A stretch of 41,377 bases of DNA from Desulfobacterales bacterium (GTDB taxonomy: Bacteria; Desulfobacterota; Desulfobacteria; Desulfobacterales; JASJAZ01), in NCBI GenBank assembly GCA_030066785.1, contig JASJAZ010000010.1, positions 1 through 41,377 on the forward strand. Reading direction: 5' to 3'. The first letter of the stretch is position 1. Every line of letters starts with the position of its first letter. The notes under the pieces are model-generated. The model worked only from the letters and a program-made list of their open reading frames with translations, was not told the origin of the DNA and did not search any database. This document shows, piece after piece, positions 34,171 to 41,377 of this stretch. A program made the position numbers and the translations under genes.

Positions 34171-34185
34171 CATTAATTATTATAA
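34171..34185 (-). promoter_or_regulatory. Candidate Fur/PerR box upstream of the flavodiiron gene
   Basis: CATTAATTATTATAA (plus strand) matches the right arm (ATTATAA) of the Bacillus PerR box completely and the left arm at 4 of 7 positions. It lies about 80 bases before the flavodiiron start. A PerR/Fur-type gene lies 4 kb away. The match could be due to high AT content. Confidence 0.3.
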
Positions 34186-34247
34186 TCAAAACAAGATCAT
34201 TGTCATTGGCGTAAATGATTGGTGATGAATATATGTCCCCAAAAAGT

Positions 34248-34290
34248 GAAGCCTTTTTGCCACCCAATGAGCGGTAGCTAAAAAGGCTTC
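34248..34290 (-). terminator. Terminator downstream of rubredoxin gene
   Basis: GAAGCCTTTTT (34248-34258) pairs with AAAAAGGCTTC (34280-34290), an 11-bp stem; the interior can pair further (GCCACC with GGTAGC, imperfect). T-runs flank it on both strands. It ends the rubredoxin transcript before the flavodiiron promoter. Confidence 0.7.
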
Positions 34291-34342
34291 TTTTTATGTA
34301 CTTCGAATTGTTGAACGTTTTCTCAATTAAAGTAAACGGTAA

Positions 34343-34501
34343 TTACTCCGCTTCAAAATCATCTTTGCCGGCACCACAAATCGGGCAGACCCAATCGTCT
34401 GGTAAATCTTCGAATTTCGTACCGGCAGCCACACCATTATCGGGATCGCCCTGCTCAGGGTCATACACATAACCACAAACCGTACACACGTATTTCTGCA
34501 T
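34343..34501 (-). CDS. rub: Rubredoxin
   Basis: A 52-residue rubredoxin, short enough to be missed by gene finders. The iron ligands are Cys6, Cys9, Cys39 and Cys42 in the usual [10 protein letters not shown] and VCPICG contexts. GGAGG precedes the ATG. It donates electrons to the flavodiiron protein encoded next door and can also reduce desulfoferrodoxin. Confidence 0.95.
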   Translation of the reverse strand: MQKYVCTVCGYVYDPEQGDPDNGVAAGTKFEDLPDDWVCPICGAGKDDFEAE

Positions 34502-34587
34502 TTAAATTGCCTCCTTTTTTAATAAGTGGTTGAGTAAAAGAACATGCGGCCTGTTTCAATCTGTTTTTCAGATAGCTGAGAAATCGG

Positions 34588-35562
34588 CTAAAGGTCAAGT
34601 GCATCAATTAATTGTTTTACCCGTGATTCAATATCATCACGCATGGATCTTAAGACTTCAATATTCGGGGTTGTGATTTTAGGGGGATCCCAGTCGATGA
34701 TGGTGGCACCGGGAACCGGTGGACATTCCTTTTTGCCATCCAGTGCAATGACGACCTCCGGTGTAAAATCGGATATCACATCATTTACAGATTGGGGTCG
34801 GTAAAAGGCCATATCAATGTTTTTTTCCGCCATGACATCGGCCATCATCGGCAGGATAGATTTGGCCGGTTGGCTGCCACCGGTTACAGCATCTATTTTA
34901 TCCCCGGCCAATAGTTGGGCGAAGGCCCCCGCCATTTGATTGCGGCAGGCGTCTGCGCTGCTTACAAACAGTATTTTTTTGCGGTTGGCCCGAGGGCTTA
35001 ACAGTTTCTTTACAGCGGCTTTGACATCGGCCGCAGCCGTAGGGTGATGTTTCATATCATGCCGGTGTTCGATTTGACGGTAGGTCAAGCGTCCATTATA
35101 TTGGGCGTCCACGGCATCAAAAAAATACTGAGCCGTTAAATCAACACCTTCAAACAAGTTTTTGCCACGGGTCGCAGCAACGGACAGTACAAAACCTTGT
35201 CTAGTTTTGCTGCGGGGGTCTTTGAGTTTAAATCGATACTTGCGGGCCCAGAGGGTTTGACTCCTGTCAATTAAGGCTTTGAGTTGAGCAGTGACGTTAT
35301 AAAAAAATATGGGCGAGGCCATGATGATCGCATCGGCTGCACGCAATAAAGCATAGACCTCGGTTTGCATATCGTCTTTAATGGGACAGTACCCTTTTTT
35401 TTCACAAACGATATATTCTTTACAGGGTAAAATATTTTTGCGATCGACTTCGAGGGTATGGGTTTGGGCGCCGTAACGACGTGCTTCATCCAGAAAGATG
35501 GAAAGCAGATGTGCCGTATTGCCACTACGCCGAGGGCTGCCTTGAAGGCCCAGTATCAGCAT
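34588..35562 (-). CDS. NADPH-dependent FMN reductase fused to arsenate-reductase/LMW-phosphatase-like domain
   Basis: A 324-residue two-domain protein. Residues 1-185 form a flavodoxin-like NAD(P)H-dependent FMN reductase (GLQGSPRRSGNTAHLL near the start, the PC..YIVCEKKGYC cysteine loop at 46-59, and ASPIFFYNVTAQLK at 82-95). Residues about 193-324 resemble low-molecular-weight tyrosine phosphatase/ArsC. The P-loop reads SSADACR at 201-207, with Ser201 where the catalytic Cys belongs (C-x5-R) and Cys206 just before the Arg; 'IIDWDPPK' at 288-295 matches the acid loop. Four bases after the cytochrome stop it is coupled to that gene. Thiol-phosphatase chemistry is therefore doubtful. Confidence 0.82.
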   Translation of the reverse strand: MLILGLQGSPRRSGNTAHLLSIFLDEARRYGAQTHTLEVDRKNILPCKEYIVCEKKGYCPIKDDMQTEVYALLRAADAIIMASPIFFYNVTAQLKALIDRSQTLWARKYRFKLKDPRSKTRQGFVLSVAATRGKNLFEGVDLTAQYFFDAVDAQYNGRLTYRQIEHRHDMKHHPTAAADVKAAVKKLLSPRANRKKILFVSSADACRNQMAGAFAQLLAGDKIDAVTGGSQPAKSILPMMADVMAEKNIDMAFYRPQSVNDVISDFTPEVVIALDGKKECPPVPGATIIDWDPPKITTPNIEVLRSMRDDIESRVKQLIDALDL

Positions 35563-35566
35563 GTTC

Positions 35567-35926
35567 CTATTTGTCCCTTTCTTTTTCTACTTTAACATGA
35601 CAGGTTTTGCAGGTTATGGGGCCGGTTTTTTCTCCTTTTTTGCGAAGCTGTCTATGGCATTTGGTACACTGTTTATTCATGACCTGCTTTTTTTTCAATT
35701 CGCCGGCATCTTTTAGTTTCTGAATGGCGCCGGCCTCTTGGGGAAATAGCGTGTGGCAGATGTTGCAATCTTCCAAAACATTTTGGTGACGGAGATGTGG
35801 AAACGGAACATTACCGGATTTGCCACCATATAAATCGATTTCAGCCGCTCCCTTGTTTTGCACGCTTGCCATCGTGATTGCCGTCAAGACCAAGACGCTG
35901 AAAAGTACCACCGGTATTCGCACCAT
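35567..35926 (-). CDS. Triheme c-type cytochrome (cytochrome c7/c3 family)
   Basis: A 119-residue exported cytochrome. A signal peptide covers about 1-24. Three heme-binding motifs are visible: CNICH (54-58), CTKCH (87-91) and CKTCH (106-110), with HLRH upstream providing axial His candidates. Three hemes fit the cytochrome c7-like subset of the c3 family. The start at 35926 is preferred because GGGAG lies about 10 bases upstream; an ATG at 35956 is also possible. It probably shuttles periplasmic electrons. Its stop is 4 bases before the flavoprotein fusion gene. Confidence 0.88.
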   Translation of the reverse strand: MVRIPVVLFSVLVLTAITMASVQNKGAAEIDLYGGKSGNVPFPHLRHQNVLEDCNICHTLFPQEAGAIQKLKDAGELKKKQVMNKQCTKCHRQLRKKGEKTGPITCKTCHVKVEKERDK

Positions 35927-36124
35927 GATGATGAAATCTCCCGAAAGTTTAATCATTACTTAGCAGCGCTTGATGTATGTACCAACAAATTTGTTGCTCA
36001 ATTGCGTATTACGTGTACATAGCCGAGGCGACCTTCATCAGCTTCAGCTCTGCATTTTGAAGGCTCAGGTTTTGCTGCGTATTTTAGGATTAGATTTATT
36101 GAATCAAGATGTCGTTCAATGGTA

Positions 36125-36313
36125 TTAAGCTTCGCCTTCCAATGTGCATTGCGTGAAGTCAATTTCTTCTCCGCAGCTGCCGCAAGTATGCGTCTTGTCA
36201 AATTCATCAGAGAAGATTTCTTTTTCTTCACCGCATTTGGGGCATTTGCAGTTGAACGATTTTAAGTGTTTAAAGTTGGAAAAACCGGGGCAGTGTTGGG
36301 GTGTGGTTGGCAT
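36125..36313 (-). CDS. Small zinc-ribbon/rubredoxin-like protein
   Basis: A 62-residue protein with two CxxC pairs (CPKC at about 24-27, CGSC at about 44-47) plus Cys8, Cys22 and Cys56. The spacing suits a zinc or iron site. A very good AGGAGG precedes the ATG. The overlapping frame at 35998-36231 has no such ribosome-binding site. No family name is certain; it lies among redox genes. Confidence 0.75.
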   Translation of the reverse strand: MPTTPQHCPGFSNFKHLKSFNCKCPKCGEEKEIFSDEFDKTHTCGSCGEEIDFTQCTLEGEA

Positions 36314-36367
36314 TGTAGATTCCTCCTAATTGTTATGCTTCGATTGAATTTGTTTGTGTCGCAGTCG

Positions 36368-36805
36368 TTATGTCTGTAATTTTGTGGCAATCTCTTTGCC
36401 GTAATCCTGGGCCATTTGAATTCCGCCGCCAAGCTTACTCGATTTCAACCTTAAGGGGTTGCTGACCATCTCCATTTGGAAAATATTTTTCATTGTTTCG
36501 TAAATACGCTCGGGTGCTTCACCGCTCCATCCAAACGCACCAAAAGCCCCGCCAATTTTACCATTTAGCTGGGCTTTTTCTGCCAGAAAAAGCATTTTTT
36601 TCATACCCTGCAACATATCACCATGGTAAGTGGCAGAGCCAAACACCATGGCATCATACCCTTGTAGGTCTTCGGCTTTGCTAATGTCGTTTACATTTGC
36701 AACCTTCGTTTCAACTGCTGAGAATCGAAGGCCCTCGGCAATGAGCTCTCCAATCTGCTGGGTTTCGCCAGACCGCGATGCATAAACGATTAATGCTTTT
36801 GCCAT
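36368..36805 (-). CDS. Flavodoxin
   Basis: A 145-residue short-chain flavodoxin. The FMN phosphate loop reads YASRSGETQQIG at about 8-19, a second FMN loop is FGSATYHGDML at about 55-65, and AFGAFGWSGEAPERI is at about 85-99. The start at 36805 is chosen because AAGGAGGG lies 7 bases upstream; the frame is open to 36892. It is an alternative low-potential carrier and belongs to the electron-transfer island. Confidence 0.92.
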   Translation of the reverse strand: MAKALIVYASRSGETQQIGELIAEGLRFSAVETKVANVNDISKAEDLQGYDAMVFGSATYHGDMLQGMKKMLFLAEKAQLNGKIGGAFGAFGWSGEAPERIYETMKNIFQMEMVSNPLRLKSSKLGGGIQMAQDYGKEIATKLQT

Positions 36806-36865
36806 GATGCATCCCTCCTTCATATATTCAGTCTGCAGCTTTTGTGACCCAGCAAACAGTTCTGG

Positions 36866-36883
36866 CTTGAACTTTTGTTCAAG
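36866..36883. promoter_or_regulatory. 18-bp palindrome upstream of flavodoxin gene
   Basis: CTTGAAC-TTTT-GTTCAAG is a perfect inverted repeat with a 4-base centre, 61-78 bases before the flavodoxin start. It could be an operator or a short hairpin. A related half (TTCAAG) occurs in the palindrome upstream of the PerR-like gene. Confidence 0.4.
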
Positions 36884-36927
36884 TGGATGCAAACGAATAT
36901 TTCAAGAATTGGGTCAATCTTAAATCA

Positions 36928-36952
36928 CAGGGCTTAATGATTATTAGCCCTG
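36928..36952 (-). terminator. Weak hairpin overlapping the end of the rubredoxin-like gene
   Basis: CAGGGCT (36928-36934) and AGCCCTG (36946-36952) form a 7-bp stem with an 11-base loop overlapping the stop codon. The following T-run is short, so termination is only possible. Confidence 0.4.
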
Positions 36953-37117
36953 TTTGGGCTTTGAGGCAATGCGTCCGTCGATGCCCTCACCGGCACAATC
37001 CGGCGTATAGCATGAGTTGTCTAAAAATTCGCACTTCTCTTTGCATGACGGGCATTGATCAGGCGGAGCTTGGGCATCAAACGAATACCCGCAATTGGCA
37101 CATTTCCAACTGGCCAT
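36944..37117 (-). CDS. Small rubredoxin-like protein
   Basis: A 57-residue protein, too short for many gene finders. It starts MASWKCANCGYSF and has CANC and CPSC pairs in rubredoxin-like spacing, then further cysteines in EKCEF, NSCYTPDC. The N-terminal part resembles the short rubredoxin-like domain found in rubrerythrins; the C-terminal cysteines are extra. GGAGGTGAT sits directly before the ATG, an excellent ribosome-binding site. It is probably an iron or zinc protein of the oxygen-defence cluster. Confidence 0.82.
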   Translation of the reverse strand: MASWKCANCGYSFDAQAPPDQCPSCKEKCEFLDNSCYTPDCAGEGIDGRIASKPKQG

Positions 37118-37380
37118 ATGATCACCTCCGTTCTAAATATTGAAACTTGACCAACTTGCTAAAACCAACCGCGCTATCTTGATGTACAACGCCGAATCTT
37201 ATCTTAACATTTTCATTATGCGCTGCACGAAATTAACCGTTATCTGTTAACTGTCAATATCTGGCGGCTTTCCAGATATTATTAATGGCAACCACCCGTT
37301 AATAAATATGCGATAATATCCGTAAATTTGGTCAAGCGCTTACCACAACAGGCCATTAATATTGTGATAACACCATGAAT

Positions 37381-37764
37381 TTATGATGATTTCCACAGTC
37401 CGTGAAGGTTGCAATATTCACGCGCGGTAATTTTGTCCGCTTCGATGTTAAAAATGGCTTCGGGTTTGCCATCAGGACTGGGGCACAAAAATTCCCGGTA
37501 GACCTTACCATCAGCGATAACCTCAATCCAGGCGATAAAGTGCTTTTCTTCCATGGGATGGGGCACGCTGCCGACCATCACCTTAATACCACCATCGACT
37601 TTTTCAATCACCGGAACATGTTTTTCTTTAGCGGCATCAACTGTATTTTCAGTCATCAATACCATCGGTTGATCGCAACACACCAACTCGCCGTCACCAC
37701 CATTCAAAACTTCAATAATGCTGCCGCATGCATCACATTTGTAAATTTGCAGAGTATCGGCCAT
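37381..37764 (-). CDS. dfx: Desulfoferrodoxin (superoxide reductase, two-iron type)
   Basis: A 127-residue desulfoferrodoxin. The N-terminal desulforedoxin domain binds iron through Cys10, Cys13, Cys29 and Cys30. The catalytic centre II has His49, His69, His75, Cys118 and His121 ([26 protein letters not shown]), with Glu47 and Lys48 near the site. It reduces superoxide to hydrogen peroxide with electrons from rubredoxin. AAAGGAG lies ahead of the ATG. It is one of the strongest markers of an anaerobic sulfate reducer here. Confidence 0.96.
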   Translation of the reverse strand: MADTLQIYKCDACGSIIEVLNGGDGELVCCDQPMVLMTENTVDAAKEKHVPVIEKVDGGIKVMVGSVPHPMEEKHFIAWIEVIADGKVYREFLCPSPDGKPEAIFNIEADKITAREYCNLHGLWKSS

Positions 37765-38207
37765 GTTTAACTCCTTTCCTGATTAGATGTTGTTGTGTTT
37801 ATTTATGTTGTTCAATTGCGATGTTGCGTTATGGTGTGGGAGAGTATCGTCGCGCCAGCGATTTGATTCAACCGGACCGACAATCTGATAAGCTTTAGGT
37901 AAAACCTCTCATTATCAAATGCGTCTAACTTAAGTGCAAATGTCTTTTTTTTCAAGTCCCAAATCGGATTTTCTGCCATCGTCCATCAATGCCTGTTGAT
38001 ATCACAGTCCGGTGATGAGACTATTTTGCATATAATTTTGGCGTACGGCCAAAGAGGTAGCAATTATGCTCAATTGGTGTCGGGAGTCTCTGTTCATGGT
38101 ATTGTTCACAATTAAAACGTGAGCTTTATCAAAAGCGGTCAAGAAGTTGGCTGGATACCGCTGAAGGATGACCGTAATAAAAAGCTGAGTCCCAGTTTGA
38201 TGATCAG
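37765..38207. other. Intergenic region between PerR-like and desulfoferrodoxin genes
   Basis: About 440 bases hold the desulfoferrodoxin promoter and the 3' end of the regulator transcript. A small inverted repeat AGGT-AAA-ACCT at about 37898-37908 and CATTATC nearby are possible operator parts, but no clear Fur/PerR box is seen. No RNA gene was recognised. Confidence 0.35.
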
Positions 38208-38660
38208 TTATTTTTCAACATGCAGATGATTTGGGGGTATAAATTTTTTTAAACCGGGTGATGTGGGATTTTCGCGGCAATCCGGGCACAAACCGACAAA
38301 TTCGATACGATGGCCGAGAACTTTGAAACTCGTTTCGCCGTTAATGCGGTTTTCAAAATCTTTCAGAGGTCCCATGGGAGCGTCGTCCACCCGATCGCAG
38401 CATGTACAGCGTATATGATAATGGAAATCAGAAATACAATCAAAGCGCTTTTGGGAACCGCTCAATTCCAATTTTTGAATCTCACCCAGAACAGAGAGAA
38501 CCTCCAAGTTGCGATACACGGTGCCCAAGCTTATTTTAGGCAAGCGTTTACGTACCACCGCATATATCTTATCGGCTGTGGGATGACCATCCATTTTGCG
38601 CAGCTCCTCTAAAATCACGCGGCGCTGGCGGGTCATTCGCAGATTGGTTTCTTTAAGCAA
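38208..38660 (-). CDS. Fur-family regulator, PerR-like
   Basis: A 150-residue Fur-superfamily repressor. The winged helix spans about 8-72 (TADKIYAVVRKRLPKISLGTVYRNLEVL). The structural zinc site is built by Cys85/Cys88 and Cys125/Cys128. The sensory metal site can be traced as His26, Asp74, His80, His82 and Asp92/93; Asp at the positions equivalent to Bacillus PerR D85 and D104 favours a PerR-like peroxide sensor. The start is a TTG at 38660 with AAGGA about 11 bases upstream; an internal ATG (residue 9) is too late for the DNA-binding domain. It likely controls some of the neighbouring oxygen-defence genes. Confidence 0.85.
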   Translation of the reverse strand: MLKETNLRMTRQRRVILEELRKMDGHPTADKIYAVVRKRLPKISLGTVYRNLEVLSVLGEIQKLELSGSQKRFDCISDFHYHIRCTCCDRVDDAPMGPLKDFENRINGETSFKVLGHRIEFVGLCPDCRENPTSPGLKKFIPPNHLHVEK

Positions 38661-38686
38661 CGCGCACTTTTTCCTTAGAAAATGTT

Positions 38687-38700
38687 ATTCAAGTATGAAT
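38687..38700. promoter_or_regulatory. Palindrome upstream of PerR-like gene
   Basis: ATTCA-AGTA-TGAAT is an inverted repeat 27-40 bases before the regulator's start, a suitable place for autoregulation. It does not match the classical PerR box. Confidence 0.35.
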
Positions 38701-38795
38701 TGCATTCTAGCAGGTGAAAATACACACTTGGAATTATTTTTTTTATTGAACCCGATGGCAACACTGCCTGGTACGCTGTTTGGAGCATAAGGCTG

Positions 38796-39974
38796 TTAGC
38801 GTTCATCTATCGGCACGAAACTGCACTCGTCGGGGCCGCAGTAATCGCCTATGTATTCTGATTCCGGACGATAAAGCATCGGCTTGGGCGCCGCCTCGGC
38901 AAACTGTTCTTCTAAAACGTGGGCCGTCCAGCCTGCCACGCGGGATATGGCAAAGACCGGTGTGAAAAAATCAACCGGAATACCCATGCTATAGTAGAGC
39001 GAGGCACTGTAAAAATCAACGTTTACGAAGATATCTCTATTTTTACGCTGCCTGAAGGCTTCTTTGCCTTTGGTTTCCAACAACTGGGACATTTCATACC
39101 ATTTGGTTTCACCGACCCGTTCCCCCATTTTTTTAGACATGGGCGCAAGAATGTGAGCCCGCGGATCATCGGTGTTGTACACCGCATGGCCGAGCCCCAT
39201 GATTCGTCCGCCTGAGTCCAACACATCGTTTACAAAAGCTTCCACTTTATCAGGGCCGCCGATTTTTATCAGCATCTCCATAACCCGAACATTGGCACCA
39301 CCATGCAATTCCCCTGATAATGAACCCACGGCGGCTGATGTGGCCGCATACATATGCGCCCGGGTTGAGGCGACTTCACGGGCGGCAAATGTTGATGCAT
39401 TAAAGGAGTGCTCGGCATGCAAAACGAGGCAGACATCAAAAAAGTTGGCAACTTCATCATCCGGTTTTTCACCCGATAGCATGTAAAGAAAATTGGCAGC
39501 ATGATCCAGATTCGGATCGGGGGCAATCGGGTTCTTTTGATTGCGGATGCGTTCCCAGGCGGCCAGCAATGTTGACAACTTGGCAATCAGCCGCATGGCC
39601 ATTCTTTGCGATCCCTCATAAGATAGCTCTTTCACATCCGGATCATGGTTTGCCAGCATCGCAACACCGGCCTGCAGGATATCCATTGGCAGTGCGCCTG
39701 AGGGACAGGCTTGCAGAACGGAAATAATTTCCGCTGGGAGGGCGCGCTCGCCCGAAAGTTCGGTTTTAAATGCTTCAAGTTCTTGGTCGTTAGGAAGCCT
39801 CTCGTGCAATAACAGGTGGGCCACCTCCTCAAAGCTCGCTTTGCCGGCGAGGTCTTGGATCAGGTAGCCACGATAGATAAGTTTACCGGCATCGCCGATC
39901 ACGTCACTGATTTTCGTGCTCGCTATGGTGATTCCGCGTAAGCCGGTATTGATGATGGGACTGGAATCTTGCAT
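38796..39974 (-). CDS. gltA: Citrate synthase
   Basis: A 392-residue citrate synthase, catalysing oxaloacetate plus acetyl-CoA to citrate. Active-site segments present are LHAEHSFNAST (His), the GELHGGAN motif, GLGHAVYNTDDPRA (catalytic His; the usual GHRVYK reads GHAVYN here) and DFFTPVFAISRVAGWTAHVLE (catalytic Asp would be the first residue of the pair VDF). Length fits the type II dimeric group. 2-methylcitrate synthase activity cannot be excluded. GAGGTG precedes the ATG. It is a single gene with about 80 bases to the next minus-strand gene. Confidence 0.92.
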   Translation of the reverse strand: MQDSSPIINTGLRGITIASTKISDVIGDAGKLIYRGYLIQDLAGKASFEEVAHLLLHERLPNDQELEAFKTELSGERALPAEIISVLQACPSGALPMDILQAGVAMLANHDPDVKELSYEGSQRMAMRLIAKLSTLLAAWERIRNQKNPIAPDPNLDHAANFLYMLSGEKPDDEVANFFDVCLVLHAEHSFNASTFAAREVASTRAHMYAATSAAVGSLSGELHGGANVRVMEMLIKIGGPDKVEAFVNDVLDSGGRIMGLGHAVYNTDDPRAHILAPMSKKMGERVGETKWYEMSQLLETKGKEAFRQRKNRDIFVNVDFYSASLYYSMGIPVDFFTPVFAISRVAGWTAHVLEEQFAEAAPKPMLYRPESEYIGDYCGPDECSFVPIDER

Positions 39975-40055
39975 GATGCACCTCGATCGATTGTTGATGC
40001 CCTGGGGGCTATGTGTGTAAATAAAAACGTTTTACAGTGCAGTTAACTGATGAAG

Positions 40056-40277
40056 TTATAAATCGATCCACATATCAGATTCATTACCGCAATGCGAACA
40101 GACACCAGTTCCTTTCACCTTTTGGTGTGGTTGATGTTCCGCGGCTTTATCGGTGTCTGGCTGACCCGAAACTGTTTCCGTGACATCTTCCAAACTGCAG
40201 GTAATCGTCATCTCCGCTTCATTGCCGCAATTTTTACATTCACAAACTTTTTTAACTTTTTTAACGGTGGCACTCAT
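40056..40277 (-). CDS. Small protein with two CxxC pairs (zinc ribbon-like)
   Basis: A 73-residue protein with CKNC near residue 14 and CSHC near residue 59, each in a CxxCGNE context, separated by an acidic, low-complexity linker. The pairing suggests a zinc ribbon or a split metal site. ATG at 40277 has AGGGGG just before it. It lies upstream of citrate synthase on the same strand. No family assignment. Confidence 0.75.
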   Translation of the reverse strand: MSATVKKVKKVCECKNCGNEAEMTITCSLEDVTETVSGQPDTDKAAEHQPHQKVKGTGVCSHCGNESDMWIDL

Positions 40278-40553
40278 GGGACCCCCTGTCAATAAGGTAA
40301 GATAGTCATCTTTTAAAGACGGTTTGTCTATAGCACGAATCCTGTTTTAAATCGAGTATTTGTAAAAATAATTTAAATGGTCGTTGTATTTGTCAAGCAT
40401 GATTCGCCAAAATAGGTGGCGATGATTAAAAATGCCTGCTTGAAAAACCCTATCGTCAATGTTATTGAAGTGGCTTAATTCGTGGCCATACCTGCAGGTT
40501 AAAATCATCGTTCCTGTAAATCAAACCATAAAGCATCGTTCCGCTAAGCATTC

Positions 40554-41377
40554 ATGATCTCGGTTAATCTAAAAAAAGGGTATACTTTAAAAATCCTGGG
40601 GCGTCCCGCGTCATCCTTACAGAAATCCGGTACGCCCGCAAAGGTGGCAGTTTTGCCGGAACGCATCCCTTTCATCAAACCGCGGTTAAGCGTGAAAGTT
40701 GGCGATGCGGTGAAAGTGGGTACGGCTTTATTTGAAGACAAACGCAATCCGGATATTAAATTTTTATCACCCGGCGGCGGCACCATTGAGCAGATAAATT
40801 TCGGACCCCGGCGGGTGATTAAGGAAGTGGTTGTGGGCTTGGATGAAACCGAAGCTTTTGAACAGTTTGCAAGCCTTAACGAAACGGATCTGGATGCCAT
40901 TGATAGAGAAGATCTTATCCGTTTAATAATTGATGGTGGTCTATGGCCCCTACTTAAAGCCTTGCCTTTTAGAGATATGGCCAATCCCCAAGTTCTGCCG
41001 CCAGCTATCTTTGTGAGCCTGGGCAATATGCAACCCTTTTTTCCGCAACCGCACGTCTATCTACAGGACCGTGAAGCCGACTTTCAATTTGGACTGCATG
41101 CTTTGCAAAAGATCGCACCAGAGCGTGTGTATGTCACTGCCGCCCACAATCGGGCAAAGCTGCCCCCAACCCTTGATGGTCATGTAACCCATACTTATGC
41201 CGGCAATTATCCCGCCCATGATCCCGGTGTGATGGTATATCTTACCAGGAAATCTGCCGCCGATAATCAATCCTGGTTTATTGACGGGCAGGATGTCCTG
41301 CTGTTGGCCCAGCTGCTTAAAAACGGCACTTATCCAACTATGCGAACTGTGGTTGTAGCCGGTTCGGCCGCCCCTGA
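40554..41377 (+). CDS. nqrA: Na+-translocating NADH:quinone reductase subunit A, 5' part
   Basis: The frame is open from an ATG at 40554 to the right edge (about 274 residues visible). It shows NqrA features: an N-terminal lipoyl-like domain with 'KVGDAVKVGTALFEDKRNPDIKFLSP' (about residues 48-73), 'GGTIEQINFGPRRVIKEVVV', 'LIIDGGLWPLLKALPF' and 'PQVLPPAIFVSL'. Subunit A is the soluble part near the quinone site of the Na+-NQR complex. Preceding sequence is AT-rich and the ribosome-binding site is weak. The remaining nqrB-F genes presumably follow outside the window. Confidence 0.88.
   Translation, partial: MISVNLKKGYTLKILGRPASSLQKSGTPAKVAVLPERIPFIKPRLSVKVGDAVKVGTALFEDKRNPDIKFLSPGGGTIEQINFGPRRVIKEVVVGLDETEAFEQFASLNETDLDAIDREDLIRLIIDGGLWPLLKALPFRDMANPQVLPPAIFVSLGNMQPFFPQPHVYLQDREADFQFGLHALQKIAPERVYVTAAHNRAKLPPTLDGHVTHTYAGNYPAHDPGVMVYLTRKSAADNQSWFIDGQDVLLLAQLLKNGTYPTMRTVVVAGSAAP

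Noticed and set aside
35998-36231. Minus-strand ORF overlapping the small zinc-ribbon gene
   Set aside because: The competing frame has a strong AGGAGG and structured CxxC pairs; this one has neither.
36806-36892. N-terminal extension of flavodoxin
   Set aside because: AAGGAGGG before the ATG at 36805 and the normal flavodoxin start (AKALIVYAS) favour the shorter form.

Overview
The window looks like chromosome from an anaerobic, probably sulfate-reducing deltaproteobacterium (Desulfobacterota, Desulfobacterales-like). This is inferred from gene content: a desulfoferrodoxin, a flavodiiron oxygen reductase, rubredoxins, a triheme c-type cytochrome, a DVU0298-family protein, an NqrA start, PilZ proteins and small Cys-rich proteins typical of that group. 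No rRNA, tRNA, CRISPR array, intact insertion sequence or phage gene was seen.

Layout: (1) 1-3222, minus strand: an orphan TAXI-type binding protein, an ExeA-like AAA+ ATPase with a membrane anchor, and a TPR-like protein cut by the window edge. (2) 3.2-6.5 kb: sparse and AT-rich, with short ORFs, an Arg-rich 'DRR' motif protein and two small PilZ proteins. (3) 6.6-9.9 kb, minus strand: an alpha/beta hydrolase, then a CpxP/CpxR/CpxA-like envelope-stress module. (4) 10.1-16.1 kb, plus strand: a visibly GC-richer LexA / DUF72 / inactive Y-family polymerase (ImuB-like) / DnaE2-like polymerase cassette, a likely SOS mutagenesis operon in which a DUF72 gene sits where imuA often is. (5) 16.1-20.4 kb: an Old Yellow Enzyme fused to a universal stress domain, a two-copy DRR-repeat protein, a fragment of a tungsten aldehyde:ferredoxin oxidoreductase, and a ROK sugar kinase. 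(6) 20.4-26.5 kb: a sugar ABC transporter (ATPase, two permeases, binding protein) facing a divergent ROK-family regulator; with the ROK kinase this is a regulated sugar uptake locus, probably for glucose or a similar hexose. (7) 26.6-32.5 kb: a cytidylate-kinase-like protein, a PilZ protein, a degenerate receiver, a PAS histidine kinase with a NarL-type regulator, and a DVU0298-family protein. (8) 32.6-38.7 kb, minus strand: an oxygen-defence and electron-transfer island (ferredoxin, flavodiiron protein, rubredoxin, flavoprotein/phosphatase-like fusion, triheme cytochrome, zinc-ribbon protein, flavodoxin, rubredoxin-like protein, desulfoferrodoxin, PerR/Fur regulator). (9) 38.8-41.4 kb: citrate synthase, a two-CxxC protein, and the start of nqrA running off the right edge.

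The most unusual items are the LexA-DUF72-ImuB-DnaE2 cassette, the OYE-Usp fusion, the FMN-reductase fusion to a phosphatase-like domain lacking its catalytic Cys, and the DRR-repeat proteins. Names and functions come from reading motifs in the translated sequence; no database search was run.
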